Below, in pieces: positions 27,732 through 37,132 of a stretch of 64,000 bases of DNA. Where the stretch lies: the NCBI GenBank assembly GCA_026984795.1, contig JALSRK010000077.1, positions 1 through 64,000 of the forward strand. The letters run 5' to 3'. This stretch comes from Solibacteraceae bacterium (lineage in GTDB: Bacteria; Acidobacteriota; Terriglobia; Bryobacterales; Bryobacteraceae). The translations under genes were made by a program, and so were the position numbers. Positions within the stretch are counted from its first letter, which is position 1. The number at the start of each line of letters is the position of its first letter. Below the pieces are notes generated by a model, which worked only from the letters and a program-made list of their open reading frames with translations, was not told where the DNA came from and did no database searches.

Positions 27732-28802
27732 ATGGAGACACGGCAAGCCGTGATCGAGTATAGGACCGGCAACATCCTGGAAGCGGATGCCGAGGCGCTC
27801 GTCAACTCGGTGAATTGCGTCGGATTCATGGGCCGCGGAGTCGCTCTCCAATTCAAGAAGGCCTGGCCCGAGAACTTCAAAGCCTACGCGGCAGCTTGCC
27901 GCCGCAAGGAAGTCCAGCCAGGGAAGATGTTCGTCTTCGAGACGGGCCGCCTGACCAACCCCCGCTATATCATCAACTTCCCAACGAAGCGACACTGGCG
28001 CGGCAAGTCGCGGATGGAGGACATCGAGACGGGCCTCAGCGCACTGGTCGAGGAGATCCGCACGCGCGGCATTCGCTCCATTGCATTGCCGCCTCTCGGC
28101 TGTGGATTGGGCGGCCTCCATTGGCCCGACGTCCGCCGCCGCATCGAGGAAGCGCTTGGTGCTCTCGATCAGGTCAAGATCATCGTGTACGAGCCCACGG
28201 AAACTGAACCGCTTCCCAGAAGCATGCGCCGGGGCGCGACTCCGCGAATGACTCGTGGACGCGCGGCGCTTGTCGTGTTGATGGATCGCTACCTGAGAGG
28301 ACTGCTCGATCCATTCGTCTCGCTGCTCGAGCTCCACAAGCTGATGTATTTTCTCCAGGAAGCGGGCGAGCCGCTGAAGCTGCGATTCGTTGAAGGTCCG
28401 TACGGCCCTTACGCCGAGAATCTCCGACACGTCTTGCACGCTATCGAGGGCTACTTCATCTCCGGTTTTGGCGCGGGTGGCGACCAGCCGAACAAAGTTC
28501 TCGAACTCGTTCCTGGCGCCGTAGAGGATGCCCAGCGAACCCTGGCCCAGACACCGAAAACCCGCCTGCGCTTGCAACGGGTGGGCCGGCTGGTGGAGGG
28601 ATTCGAATCTCCATACGGATTGGAGTTGCTGGCCACAGTGCATTGGATCGTGACACGCCGGAATCCGGCCACTGCGGATGAAGTCGTCCGGCGGTTCTAT
28701 GGGTGGGCGCCCCGGAAGCGAACTTTCAGCCAAAGCCAGATACTGCTGGCCCTCGAGGTTCTCAAACGGCAAGAATGGATTGAGGGCCCCTCAGTTCAGT
28801 AA
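27732..28802 (+). CDS. darG: DarG macrodomain antitoxin
   Basis: A 356-residue antitoxin. The N-terminal macrodomain (about 1-155: VIEYRTGNILEADAEALVNSVNCVG, FMGRGVALQFKKAWPENF, ALPPLGCGLGGL) removes ADP-ribose from DNA. The C-terminal domain (about 180-350: FVSLLELHKLMYFLQEAGEPLKLRF, EGPYGPYAENLRHVLH, GYFISGFG) is the DarT-binding module. Start ATG 27732, one base after the darT stop. The longer upstream frame overlaps darT and was rejected. Both domains are intact, so the system looks functional. Confidence 0.93.
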   Translation: METRQAVIEYRTGNILEADAEALVNSVNCVGFMGRGVALQFKKAWPENFKAYAAACRRKEVQPGKMFVFETGRLTNPRYIINFPTKRHWRGKSRMEDIETGLSALVEEIRTRGIRSIALPPLGCGLGGLHWPDVRRRIEEALGALDQVKIIVYEPTETEPLPRSMRRGATPRMTRGRAALVVLMDRYLRGLLDPFVSLLELHKLMYFLQEAGEPLKLRFVEGPYGPYAENLRHVLHAIEGYFISGFGAGGDQPNKVLELVPGAVEDAQRTLAQTPKTRLRLQRVGRLVEGFESPYGLELLATVHWIVTRRNPATADEVVRRFYGWAPRKRTFSQSQILLALEVLKRQEWIEGPSVQ

Positions 28803-28817
28803 GCAGGGCAACTTCGG

Positions 28818-28836
28818 GCTGTTCCTGGAACAGCCG
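28818..28836. terminator. Perfect palindrome after darG
   Basis: GGCTGTTCC-T-GGAACAGCC, a 9-bp perfect inverted repeat 15 bases after the darG stop. It can fold as a 7-bp stem with a 5-base loop. No T-run follows, so it may be a weak terminator, an mRNA 3' stabiliser or a protein-binding site. Confidence 0.4.
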
Positions 28837-28902
28837 CGGGTGCCCAACTGCCGACGGATCAGTTCTGGTCGCGCCGATCCGCGCCGCTGGTAGAGCCGCC
28901 CC

Positions 28903-30252
28903 TCACCTCCCCTGCACCAGCCGCTCCAACTCCGCCTTCAACCTCTCGAGGTCGTCCCGGGCCGCCGGGTCGCGGATCAAGTTCTTCAATTCGTAGGGGT
29001 CCTCGCGCAGGTTGTAGAGCTCGTCGGAGCCCCGGGCCTCCTCCTGCGTGTAGTGGATGTACTTCCACCCGTTCGTCCGCACCGCCTTCCAGCTCAGGAT
29101 GTACGGGTACCGCGCTTCCTGTTCATATTCGAGCAGCAGCGACGTCCGCCAGCCCCGCATACGGCCCCGCCACAGCGGCGCCAGCGACCGCCCCTGGACC
29201 TGCTTCCGCCGCCGCGCCCGGCCGACTTCCAGCACCGTCGGCCCGATATCGATGTTCGCCACGAGCTGGTCGATCACCGTCCCCGGGCGGATCAGCCTCG
29301 GGTACCGCATGAGTAGCGGAATCCGCACCGAGTCCTCGTAGGCGGCGCGTTTGTCCCGCAACCCGTGCTCGTTCCAGAAGTAGCCGTTGTCGCTGGTATA
29401 GATCAGCAGCGTGTCGTCCAGCGCGCCGGTCTCTTCCAGGGCCTCGAAGACTCGTCCCAGCCCCTCGTCCACCGCCGCCAGCGCCCGCATCTGGTCGCGG
29501 ATCTTCTCCTCCGGGAACCCCGTCGGGCGCCCACCCCGTCCCCCGGCGCTCGCCGGCCGCTGGAGCATCGGCTTGCCCGCGAGCGTGTCCTTCACTGCCG
29601 GCGAGTAGGGGATCGGCTCCGTCGTGTAGAGGTGCCGGTGCCGCTGGGCCGGCGTGAAGGGCGCATGGACGGCCTTGTGCCCCAGGTACAGGCAGAAGGG
29701 CCTCTTGTGCTCCTGCCGGAGGAACTCCACCGCGTAATCCGTCAGAATGTCGGTGACGTAGCCTTTCTCCTGGACGCGCTTGCCGTTGATGTTCAACCGC
29801 GGGTCGTAGTAGCGGCCCTGGCCTTTGAGACCCACCCAGCGGTCGAAGCCCGGCCGCGGCGTATCGTCGTCGCCCATGTGCCACTTGCCGATGAAGGCCG
29901 TCTCGTAGCCCGCCCCGTGCAACAGGCGCGGGGAGGTGACCAGCCGGTGGCTCCGCTCGTTGTTGCCGGCCTGGTTGTCGATCACCCCGTGCCGGTGCGC
30001 GTACTGCCCCGTCAGGAAGCTGGCCCGGCTCGGCGAACACAGCGGCGTAGTGACGAAGGCGTTGCGGAACATGGCCCCCTCGCGGGCGATGCGGTCCATG
30101 TTCGGTGTCTTCAACACCGGATGGCCGGCGCAGCTCATCCCGTCCCAGCGCTGGTCGTCGGTGATGATGAAGACGATGTTCGGCCGCTGATGGGCCGGCC
30201 GCGCCACGAGCGCCCACGCCCCGGCTCCCGAGAGGAAATCTCTCCGCCGCAT
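28903..30252 (-). CDS. Tat-exported sulfatase (arylsulfatase A family)
   Basis: A 449-residue sulfatase. The N-terminus MRRRDFLSGAGAWALVA is a twin-arginine signal. NIVFIITDDQRWDGMSC gives the metal-binding Asp pair; CSPSR (Cys72) is the formylglycine site with the following ASFLTGQ; GKWHMGDD and YTSDNGYFWNEHGLRDKR complete the active site. ATG 30252 was chosen over the longer frame because it puts the Tat motif at the N-terminus. Substrate unknown, probably a sulfated polysaccharide. A maturase is not seen in the window. Confidence 0.9.
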   Translation of the reverse strand: MRRRDFLSGAGAWALVARPAHQRPNIVFIITDDQRWDGMSCAGHPVLKTPNMDRIAREGAMFRNAFVTTPLCSPSRASFLTGQYAHRHGVIDNQAGNNERSHRLVTSPRLLHGAGYETAFIGKWHMGDDDTPRPGFDRWVGLKGQGRYYDPRLNINGKRVQEKGYVTDILTDYAVEFLRQEHKRPFCLYLGHKAVHAPFTPAQRHRHLYTTEPIPYSPAVKDTLAGKPMLQRPASAGGRGGRPTGFPEEKIRDQMRALAAVDEGLGRVFEALEETGALDDTLLIYTSDNGYFWNEHGLRDKRAAYEDSVRIPLLMRYPRLIRPGTVIDQLVANIDIGPTVLEVGRARRRKQVQGRSLAPLWRGRMRGWRTSLLLEYEQEARYPYILSWKAVRTNGWKYIHYTQEEARGSDELYNLREDPYELKNLIRDPAARDDLERLKAELERLVQGR

Positions 30253-30311
30253 CTCTGGTTCCTCGGCCAATACGACACCCCTTCCCCGCCCGCACCGCAC
30301 CTTCCCCAATT

Positions 30312-30792
30312 CGGTGACAGTCTACGCAAACACTTATCTCCACTAATACCAATACCGCCCCGCATCCGCACCGCCGGATCTCACAAATCGGTGGCAGTCT
30401 ACACAAATCGGTGACAGTCTACGCAACCACCTATCTCCGCCAACACCGCCCTAGACCGCCGGATCTCGGCGACGGTGGGCCCGCGATGTGTCAGCAACCA
30501 CCCGATCGTGCACAGTGGGCCGGCGCAGCGCTCGCATTCGGGGGAAACGGTGACTGTCCCCGTTTTGTCGTCCCCGTTTTGTCCCGTTTTGTCCGCAAAT
30601 CGGTGACAGTCTACGCATATCGGTGACAGTCTACGCAAACACTTATCTCCGCCAACACCGCCCTAGACCACCGGATCTCGGCGACAGCGGGCCTGCAATG
30701 CGTCAGCAACCACCCGATCGTGCACAGTGGGCCGGCGCAGCGCTCGCATTCGGGGGAAACGGTGACTGTCCCCGTTTTGTCCCGTTTTGTCT
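30312..30792. repeat. Short-unit and duplicated repeat block
   Basis: A roughly 20-base unit, CGGTGACAGTCTACGCA plus 3-4 bases, occurs at 30312, 30389 (variant), 30409, 30601 and 30621, twice as direct tandem pairs. Two larger copies of about 180 bases (30409-30594 and 30621-30792) match almost base for base and end in GGTGACTGTCCCCG followed by CCGTTTTGTC runs. The GGTGAC[AT]GTC core in several places resembles REP-type sequences. No transposase ORF lies inside or beside it. Confidence 0.75.
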
Positions 30793-31449
30793 CCACGGAC
30801 CCGCCTGTGGGCCTCCGTCGCCTGAATCCCGGTCACACCGCTTCGCCGCGCCCCATCTGGAACCAGCCGCGCGACTTACGCCCACCAGCTCCAGCGTTCT
30901 TCCCCCACCCCGCGCTAGAACGGAATCAGGCAGACCGCCCCGCGGTGCCACCGCCGATCTTTGAAAACCGAACACTCATGACACCCAAAGTGTGCCCGCA
31001 TCCCGGCCCGCGGCCTCGCGGCCGGCAAACGCCCTCTCGGCTTCGCCGTCTCTTCGCGTTAACACACCGCCCGCGGGTGGTGGCGCTCAACCGTCGGGAG
31101 CCGTCACACCTCTTTGCAACCCACAGAAAACACGCGCCTTGTGCGTTTCACTCCTTTCGCTCGAAATCCCGCCACCCGTCACGCCACAACCGCCGCTGTC
31201 CGTTCTGCTCCGGCCCTTGACCGGCGTCCCGGAGGAACTCGAGGCGGGCCGGCATTTCGAGCCGGCCACCGTCGCGCAACACTTCAACGACGTGCCCGCC
31301 TGGGCCCCGAGGCCGTAATCGCCCCGTTACCCCGCGCTTGCGGCCCGATGTATTCCCTCTCTTTCGCCAGGGAAATGGAGCGAACTCGTCCCGCCGCCGA
31401 TAAGAAGCCCGAGGCGCGGGCCTCGGCCTGCCACGCTTGGTGGTAGACA
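30793..31449. other. Non-coding stretch between repeat block and SBBP gene
   Basis: No gene supported; open frames are short shadows with no recognisable protein sequence. No tRNA or clear hairpin terminator seen. Confidence 0.4.
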
Positions 31450-34400
31450 ATGATGACTGCTCTTCGCCGCACGCTGGCCGCGCTCGCGGTCCTGGCCGGC
31501 TGGAATCCGCTGCTGTTTTCCAGTCCCGCCGCCGGCACGACAATTCGATGGAAATCCGGGCCTGGCTCCCCGTTCGGGGATCGCCTGATCTTCGAGGAAA
31601 ACGTCGGCCAGGCGCCTTCCCGCTTCCGGTATCTCGCCCGGGGGCCGGGCTATCGCCTGCTGCTGGATGGACAAGGAGCCGTCCTCGCCTTGGCTGACGG
31701 TTCCGGCCGGTGGACATCGGCAAGGCTCCAACTGCTGGCGAGCCGTCCAGCCGCGGCTCAGGGCTTGGAACCGCTTCCCTCCCGCAGCCACTATTTCCTT
31801 GGGAAGGAGCCGGCGGCGGCCTCCGCCCGGCACTTCGCCCGGGTCCGCTACCAGGAGGTCTACCCCGGCATCGACCTCGTCTTCTACGGCCGCCGGCGCA
31901 GCCTGGAGTTCGACTTCCTGGTCCGGCCGGGAGCCGATCCCTCCCGGATCGCCTGGCGCTATGCGGGCACGGCGCAGCCCGCGCTCGACGAAGACGGAGG
32001 CCTCATCGTCGAGACACCTGCTGGCAAGATCCGCCAGCGCCCGCCGGTCGCTTACCAGGAATCCGGCGGCCGGCGATGGCCGGTCGAGTGCCGGTATCTG
32101 GTCGAGGACGGCGGCGCCGTAAGGCTCGCCCTCGGCGAGTACCGCCGGCGCCTGCCGCTGGTCATCGATCCGGTGGTCACCTACGCCACCTACTTCGGTG
32201 ACGCCGGGGCCGACTTCGTCACGGCAATGACGGTGGACTCGGCGGGCTACGTCTACTTGACCGGCTACACCCGCTCGCCGAGCCTGCCCGGGCTGAACGG
32301 CTATCAGCAGTTCCAGGCCGGTCTCGACGATGTCTTCGTCGCCAAGCTGAGCCCGGACGGCAAGTCCCTTGTCTTCGTAACCTACCTGGGCGGCAGCGCT
32401 TGGGACTACGGCCGCGCCATCGCCGTCGATGCTGCAGGGAACGTCTACGTGGCCGGGGAGAGCTGGTCCTCCGGGTACCCGGTGACGTTGGACTCCTACC
32501 GGCCCTTTTGCTGCGGCGTCTTCGTCACCAAACTCGACCCCTCCGGCGCCGCGCTTGTCTATTCCACCTTCGTCGGCTCGGGCTCCGCCGCCGCCCTCGC
32601 CGTGGACGCCGCTGGCCAGGCTTACGTCGGCGGGTGGACGAAAGCCGCCTTCCCGACCACCGCTGGAGCCTTTCAGGAAACTCCTGGCGGGATGGAAGAC
32701 GGCTTCCTGGCCAGGATTTCGGTCGACGGCGCCGCCCTCGAATACGCCACTTACGTCGGCGGCGGCGGCAACGACCGTATTCTGGACATCGCGCTGGATC
32801 CCGCCGGCTCGGTCCACGCGGCGGGCTTCACCGAGTCAGCCGACTTCCCCGTGACGGCGAAGGCCGTCCAAACAGGGCCTGCCGGACTGCGGGACGCTTT
32901 CCTGCTGAAGATCTCGGGCGCACTCGATACCCTTCAGTACTCCAGCTACCTCGGGGGCGCGGGCCTCGATTACGCGGCGTCGGTCGAGGTAGGAAACACC
33001 GGGAGGATCTACGTCGCGGGCGCCACCGAGTCGAGCGACTTCCCAACCACCGCCGGTTCTTTCCAGGTCTTCCCCTCCGGCAGCCCTCCCTGGGGCTTCG
33101 TCACCGCCGTGGATCCGGCGGCCGGCTCCTTTGTCTATTCCACGTACTTCGGCCAGCGGATCGAGAACGGCGGCATCCACCTCGCCGTGGACGGCTCCGG
33201 GGCCGCGTTTCTGACGGGGACCACCACGGCGGCGGTCTTTCCTACTACGCCGGACGCCTTCCAGTCGTCGCCCATCGGGGGCCGCGACGGCTTTCTGGCC
33301 CGGATCGACGCCGCCGGCGCAAACCTGCCCTTCTCCACCCGCTACGGCGGCAGCCAGGACGACTATATATATGGTGTCGAACTCGGCCCGCCCGGCAGCG
33401 TCTTCTTGGCCGGCATCACCCGCTCGGCCGACCTCTCCGCTACATCCGCCGCCCAGACCTCCCTCGGCGGCGGCACGGACACGTTCCTGGTCCGGCTGGA
33501 TGCCTTCCCATCGCCGGAGTGCGCTTACCAGGTCTCTCCCACGAACGCCTCGTTTCCCGCCGCCGGCGGAACGGGTGCAATCACCGTAACGACGGACCCT
33601 GCTTGCACCTGGTCCGCCGACACCGCCGCCGCGTGGATCACCATCACCTCCCCCGCCGCCGCTACCGGCAGTGGGACGATCACTTACGCCGTGGCTGCGA
33701 ATCCATCAGCGAGCCCGCGGAGCGCTGCCATCGACGTCACCGGTGAGTCGGTGGCCGTCACCCAGTCCGGCGCCGCCGTTGCTCCTCCTGCCGCCCCCGC
33801 CGGACCCACCGTCGGCGTCGCCGGTCATACCTATACCTATGCCGCCGCTGACAGCTCCGGCACACAAGGCTACGAATACCGCTTCGATTGGGGCGACGGT
33901 CGCCTCACGGACTGGGGACCCGCTACGGCTACGGCGTCCTGGCCCGCCCCTGGAACCTATCCCGTCCGCGTCCAAGCCCGCCAAGCGGCGGCCCCGGCGA
34001 ACGTCTCGGCGTGGTCAGACCCCTTGAACGTCGACATCGTCCCGGCAACGCCTCTAAACGACAACGGCAAGTTTGTGGAGCAGTGTTATCTCGATATACT
34101 GAACCGGGGTCCTGACGCCGGCGGTTATAACTATTTCCTGAACCTCCTGAACGACGATCTCCTTACCCGGGGAGACTTAGTGGCGACTCTTCTCCGCGGG
34201 AAGGAGTTCAATTCCTTCGGCGGCTTTCTGGTGCGCCTATACCGCGTCCTGCTCCAACGGCGTCCCGATATCGGCGGATGGCTCTACTGGTATCAGCGCC
34301 TTCGCAGTGGCCTTACGCCCACCGCAGCGACTGCCGCAGTGTTGAACGGCGCCGAGTTTCAGAACCGACACGGTGACCTTACCGACTCGCAGTTTGTCAC

Positions 34401-34719
34401 TCTGATTTACCAGAACGCTCTTGGCCGCCCCCCTACTTCGGACGAGTCTTCCTACTGGACCACCCAATTGTCATCGCAAGCGACAAGCCGGGCAACATTC
34501 GCCACAAACATGATCACCCCCGTTCCCACCGACGCGGCAACCCTCAACGGGGATCTCGTCACAGACCTCTACCTCACTCTACTGAGACGCGCTCCCGATC
34601 CACAAGGGTACAACTACCACTACCAGAACCTGTTTGCGTACTCACTGGCAGAGGAGGCCACTCGGATCCTCAACGGAACCGAATACCGATCCCGGTTTTC
34701 CAGTTCAACCCCGCAGTAG
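31450..34719 (+). CDS. Secreted SBBP beta-propeller / BACON / DUF4214 protein
   Basis: A 1089-residue exported protein. Order: signal peptide (about 1-29); an N-terminal domain (about 45-240) with FEENVGQAPSRFRYLARG and VRYQEVYPGIDLVFYG; SBBP repeats (about 240-690) with recurring Y(S/A)TYxGG, AVDxAGxxYVAGxT units; a BACON domain (about 695-775, WITITSPAAATGSGTITY); a PKD/FN3-like domain (about 780-865, YEYRFDWGDG); and C-terminal DUF4214 helices (about 870-1089, CYLDILNRGPDAGGYNYFLN). Probably an extracellular adhesin or matrix protein. The last 650 bases are clearly less GC-rich than the front. Confidence 0.88.
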   Translation: MMTALRRTLAALAVLAGWNPLLFSSPAAGTTIRWKSGPGSPFGDRLIFEENVGQAPSRFRYLARGPGYRLLLDGQGAVLALADGSGRWTSARLQLLASRPAAAQGLEPLPSRSHYFLGKEPAAASARHFARVRYQEVYPGIDLVFYGRRRSLEFDFLVRPGADPSRIAWRYAGTAQPALDEDGGLIVETPAGKIRQRPPVAYQESGGRRWPVECRYLVEDGGAVRLALGEYRRRLPLVIDPVVTYATYFGDAGADFVTAMTVDSAGYVYLTGYTRSPSLPGLNGYQQFQAGLDDVFVAKLSPDGKSLVFVTYLGGSAWDYGRAIAVDAAGNVYVAGESWSSGYPVTLDSYRPFCCGVFVTKLDPSGAALVYSTFVGSGSAAALAVDAAGQAYVGGWTKAAFPTTAGAFQETPGGMEDGFLARISVDGAALEYATYVGGGGNDRILDIALDPAGSVHAAGFTESADFPVTAKAVQTGPAGLRDAFLLKISGALDTLQYSSYLGGAGLDYAASVEVGNTGRIYVAGATESSDFPTTAGSFQVFPSGSPPWGFVTAVDPAAGSFVYSTYFGQRIENGGIHLAVDGSGAAFLTGTTTAAVFPTTPDAFQSSPIGGRDGFLARIDAAGANLPFSTRYGGSQDDYIYGVELGPPGSVFLAGITRSADLSATSAAQTSLGGGTDTFLVRLDAFPSPECAYQVSPTNASFPAAGGTGAITVTTDPACTWSADTAAAWITITSPAAATGSGTITYAVAANPSASPRSAAIDVTGESVAVTQSGAAVAPPAAPAGPTVGVAGHTYTYAAADSSGTQGYEYRFDWGDGRLTDWGPATATASWPAPGTYPVRVQARQAAAPANVSAWSDPLNVDIVPATPLNDNGKFVEQCYLDILNRGPDAGGYNYFLNLLNDDLLTRGDLVATLLRGKEFNSFGGFLVRLYRVLLQRRPDIGGWLYWYQRLRSGLTPTAATAAVLNGAEFQNRHGDLTDSQFVTLIYQNALGRPPTSDESSYWTTQLSSQATSRATFATNMITPVPTDAATLNGDLVTDLYLTLLRRAPDPQGYNYHYQNLFAYSLAEEATRILNGTEYRSRFSSSTPQ

Positions 34720-34820
34720 TTAAGCCACCGGCTGGACCATATCCGCCGCCGCAGCCGTGACACCACCCATCGCCCTGCTCACTCACTTGAGAGCTGCTCC
34801 GCCGAACCGCGACCTGCCTT

Positions 34821-36755
34821 CTATTTGGACTTCAATTCATCCAGCTTGAGGTACTTCACGTATACTCCGAGCATCCGATGGTCGGAAGATTGGCCGAAGT
34901 GCGAAGGCGAGCGCGCAGCCGGAGCCCGGAATACGATCCGCGTCGTTGAATTGAGGTATCGGCCCGAAACCGGGAGCCGATGGAGTTCCCGGCCAGGCCA
35001 CAAACTTCCCACGGGGTGGTCATTCACGAGAACGGGAACGACTTGGTCCCGGAAAGTCCTGCCGGCAATCACCAGTTCGAAGTTCCTGCTCTTTAACTCG
35101 TCAGTGAAGCCGGAAATCCGAAACCATACGAGAGCCTCCTCTCCGTCAGTCCAGCGGAAACCTGAGTTCTCTCCGTTGCCCCAGCCGTAAGGTAGATATA
35201 GATCTCCCTCGTCAAGGCCGACCGGCAACCGATCCCCAATGCTATACAGCGGTACGGAAAACTGCTTTTGTTGAACGTCTCCTGACTTATCGACACTTGC
35301 GCTGACGTAGCCCAAGGACCTCAAGCGCTGCAGTTGCTTTAGCTGGCTCTTGGTGGGTCGTGGCGAGGCCCCAATGTGACCAACGGTTTTTCTGTACTCG
35401 TCCAGAATGCTCCGTAACCGGCGCGCGACCGAGGGATGTTTAACAATGAGGTTTCTTTCCTCCCGCGGATCCGCAGTCAGGTCGTACAATTCCTCCTTCA
35501 TCACCGGACCCCAGTAGTCGAGTTTGAAGCCCCTGAACTTTAGTAGTGACAGCCAGTCCCTCTCGACGTCCACATCGTGAACCCGATCCCGGGTGTTCTG
35601 CCATCGGACGGATGATATGTACTTCCACCGCCCGTCGATGACACATCTGGAGATCGCGCGATCACTCATCAAGACCTCAGAAATCAAGGGACGGGCGGCG
35701 GACGCGCCGGCAGTGGTTAGAAGGTTGCGTTCGCTCACTGCGTCGGCGCTGGCGACGCCCGTCAAGGCAAGGAGCGTAGGGGGGAGGTCCACTGTAGAGA
35801 CCCATCTCGAAATGCGCTGTGGTCGCAGGACGTCGGGCGCCCAGATAATCAGAGGCACATGCAGCACCTCCTGGTAGAGTGTGTATGCATGGTCCCCGAA
35901 GCCGTGCTCCAGGAACTCTTCGCCATGATCAGCAACAACGACCAGGATCGTCCTTCCCGCACGGCCGGACTCATCCAGCGCAGCAACGATTTCCCGGACG
36001 TAGCGGTCTACGTCAACAATGAGCGCGTCGTACCGGGCAACCACATCCTCGAACCGTGCATCGCCCGGCCCAAGTCCTATCTCGTTCCGTCGTGGCGCCA
36101 GCGCCGTCAGGGAACCGATGCTTCGCGGTGACTCCCATGGAAGAATCCCCAACTTCAGATGAGCCTCCCTAGGAGCTTCGAAAGGCTGGTGTGGCGCGAG
36201 AAAATGTACGTACAAAAAGAACGGCGCCTCTGATACCTCCTTAATGAATCGAATCGCATTTAGAGCCTCATGTTTGTTCCTATGGGCGCCGCCGATCCGC
36301 GTCTCTGCGAACACCTCGCTGAACCCCCGGTGAAATGCCTTGTCTTTGAGTACCGGCTGCCGCGCAACGAAACCTGTCCTGTAGCCCGCCGCTTTGAACT
36401 CCTCTGCCAGTACCTTGACATCTTGGGGAGGTCGAGACGACCACTCTGCCACGCCCAGCCGGGACGGTAACTCGCCAGTGAAGAGCGACGACACTGCTTG
36501 TCCGGTGTACGTCGACGGTGTGACGGCGTTCTCGAACATAACGCCTGAGGCTGCCAGGCTGTCAATGAAGGGCGAGGTGTTTCGGTGATAACCGTAGCAT
36601 CCCAAATGGTCCGCGCGGAGCGCGTCCGCCAGGACAATGACCACGTTGTAGCCGGTTGGATTCCGCAGCGTCGGACCGCTTCCGCACCCAGCGAAAGCGC
36701 AAATCCAAACCGCTGTGACCAGAGAAACTAGAGTTGTTACGCCTATTCGCTTCAC
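34821..36755 (-). CDS. Sulfatase-fold lipoprotein with Thr in place of the FGly Cys
   Basis: A 644-residue alkaline-phosphatase-fold protein. The N-terminal signal ends in the lipobox FAGC (Cys24). VVIVLADALRADHLGCYGY supplies the metal Asp; where sulfatases have CxPxR, this one has STYTGQAVSSLFTG, aligning Thr84 with the Cys. Thr at this place is the nucleophile of phosphoglycerol/phosphoethanolamine transferases, so a hydrolase or transferase of phospho-groups on glycans is as likely as a sulfatase. VVADHGEEFLEHGFGDHAYTLYQEVLHVPL is intact. Residues about 480-640 form an extra strand-rich domain. Base composition is less GC-rich than the flanks. Confidence 0.8.
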   Translation of the reverse strand: MKRIGVTTLVSLVTAVWICAFAGCGSGPTLRNPTGYNVVIVLADALRADHLGCYGYHRNTSPFIDSLAASGVMFENAVTPSTYTGQAVSSLFTGELPSRLGVAEWSSRPPQDVKVLAEEFKAAGYRTGFVARQPVLKDKAFHRGFSEVFAETRIGGAHRNKHEALNAIRFIKEVSEAPFFLYVHFLAPHQPFEAPREAHLKLGILPWESPRSIGSLTALAPRRNEIGLGPGDARFEDVVARYDALIVDVDRYVREIVAALDESGRAGRTILVVVADHGEEFLEHGFGDHAYTLYQEVLHVPLIIWAPDVLRPQRISRWVSTVDLPPTLLALTGVASADAVSERNLLTTAGASAARPLISEVLMSDRAISRCVIDGRWKYISSVRWQNTRDRVHDVDVERDWLSLLKFRGFKLDYWGPVMKEELYDLTADPREERNLIVKHPSVARRLRSILDEYRKTVGHIGASPRPTKSQLKQLQRLRSLGYVSASVDKSGDVQQKQFSVPLYSIGDRLPVGLDEGDLYLPYGWGNGENSGFRWTDGEEALVWFRISGFTDELKSRNFELVIAGRTFRDQVVPVLVNDHPVGSLWPGRELHRLPVSGRYLNSTTRIVFRAPAARSPSHFGQSSDHRMLGVYVKYLKLDELKSK

Positions 36756-37132
36756 AGTCTACTCCCGCACAAGAACAGCGAAGACCCAGCGAGGTGTTGA
36801 TGTCCACGCCCTCCTGTAGTCCTACTGGATGATCAGATAGATATAGCCGATAAACAATTGTGTGCCGGAAGTTCTACAAACTGGTTTCTCGCTCAGCCAT
36901 CCTTCCAAGGCCTGCGGGCCGACTGGTGGCCGGCCGAGGCAGGGCCGGGTTCGACCCGGCGCAAAGGGCCACCGCATTTCGTTACCGTTGCTGTGCCGAT
37001 GAGCAGCCAGAATCACTTCCTCTCGGTTCCGAGGCCACCGTTCGGATTCCCAGTGGAGGCTAAAGACTTTAGAACAGGAGCGCGTCGAAATCGTGCGCCG
37101 GAACGACTGCACGGCATCGTGGGACGCCACCT
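36756..37132. other. Intergenic, AT-richer stretch
   Basis: No gene, tRNA or strong hairpin recognised. It separates two minus-strand genes and should contain the promoter of the sulfatase-fold gene near 36760-36820, but no consensus box stands out. Confidence 0.35.

Noticed and set aside
30312-30792. CRISPR array
   Set aside because: Repeat spacing is not regular, spacers are not unique, and no cas genes are present.
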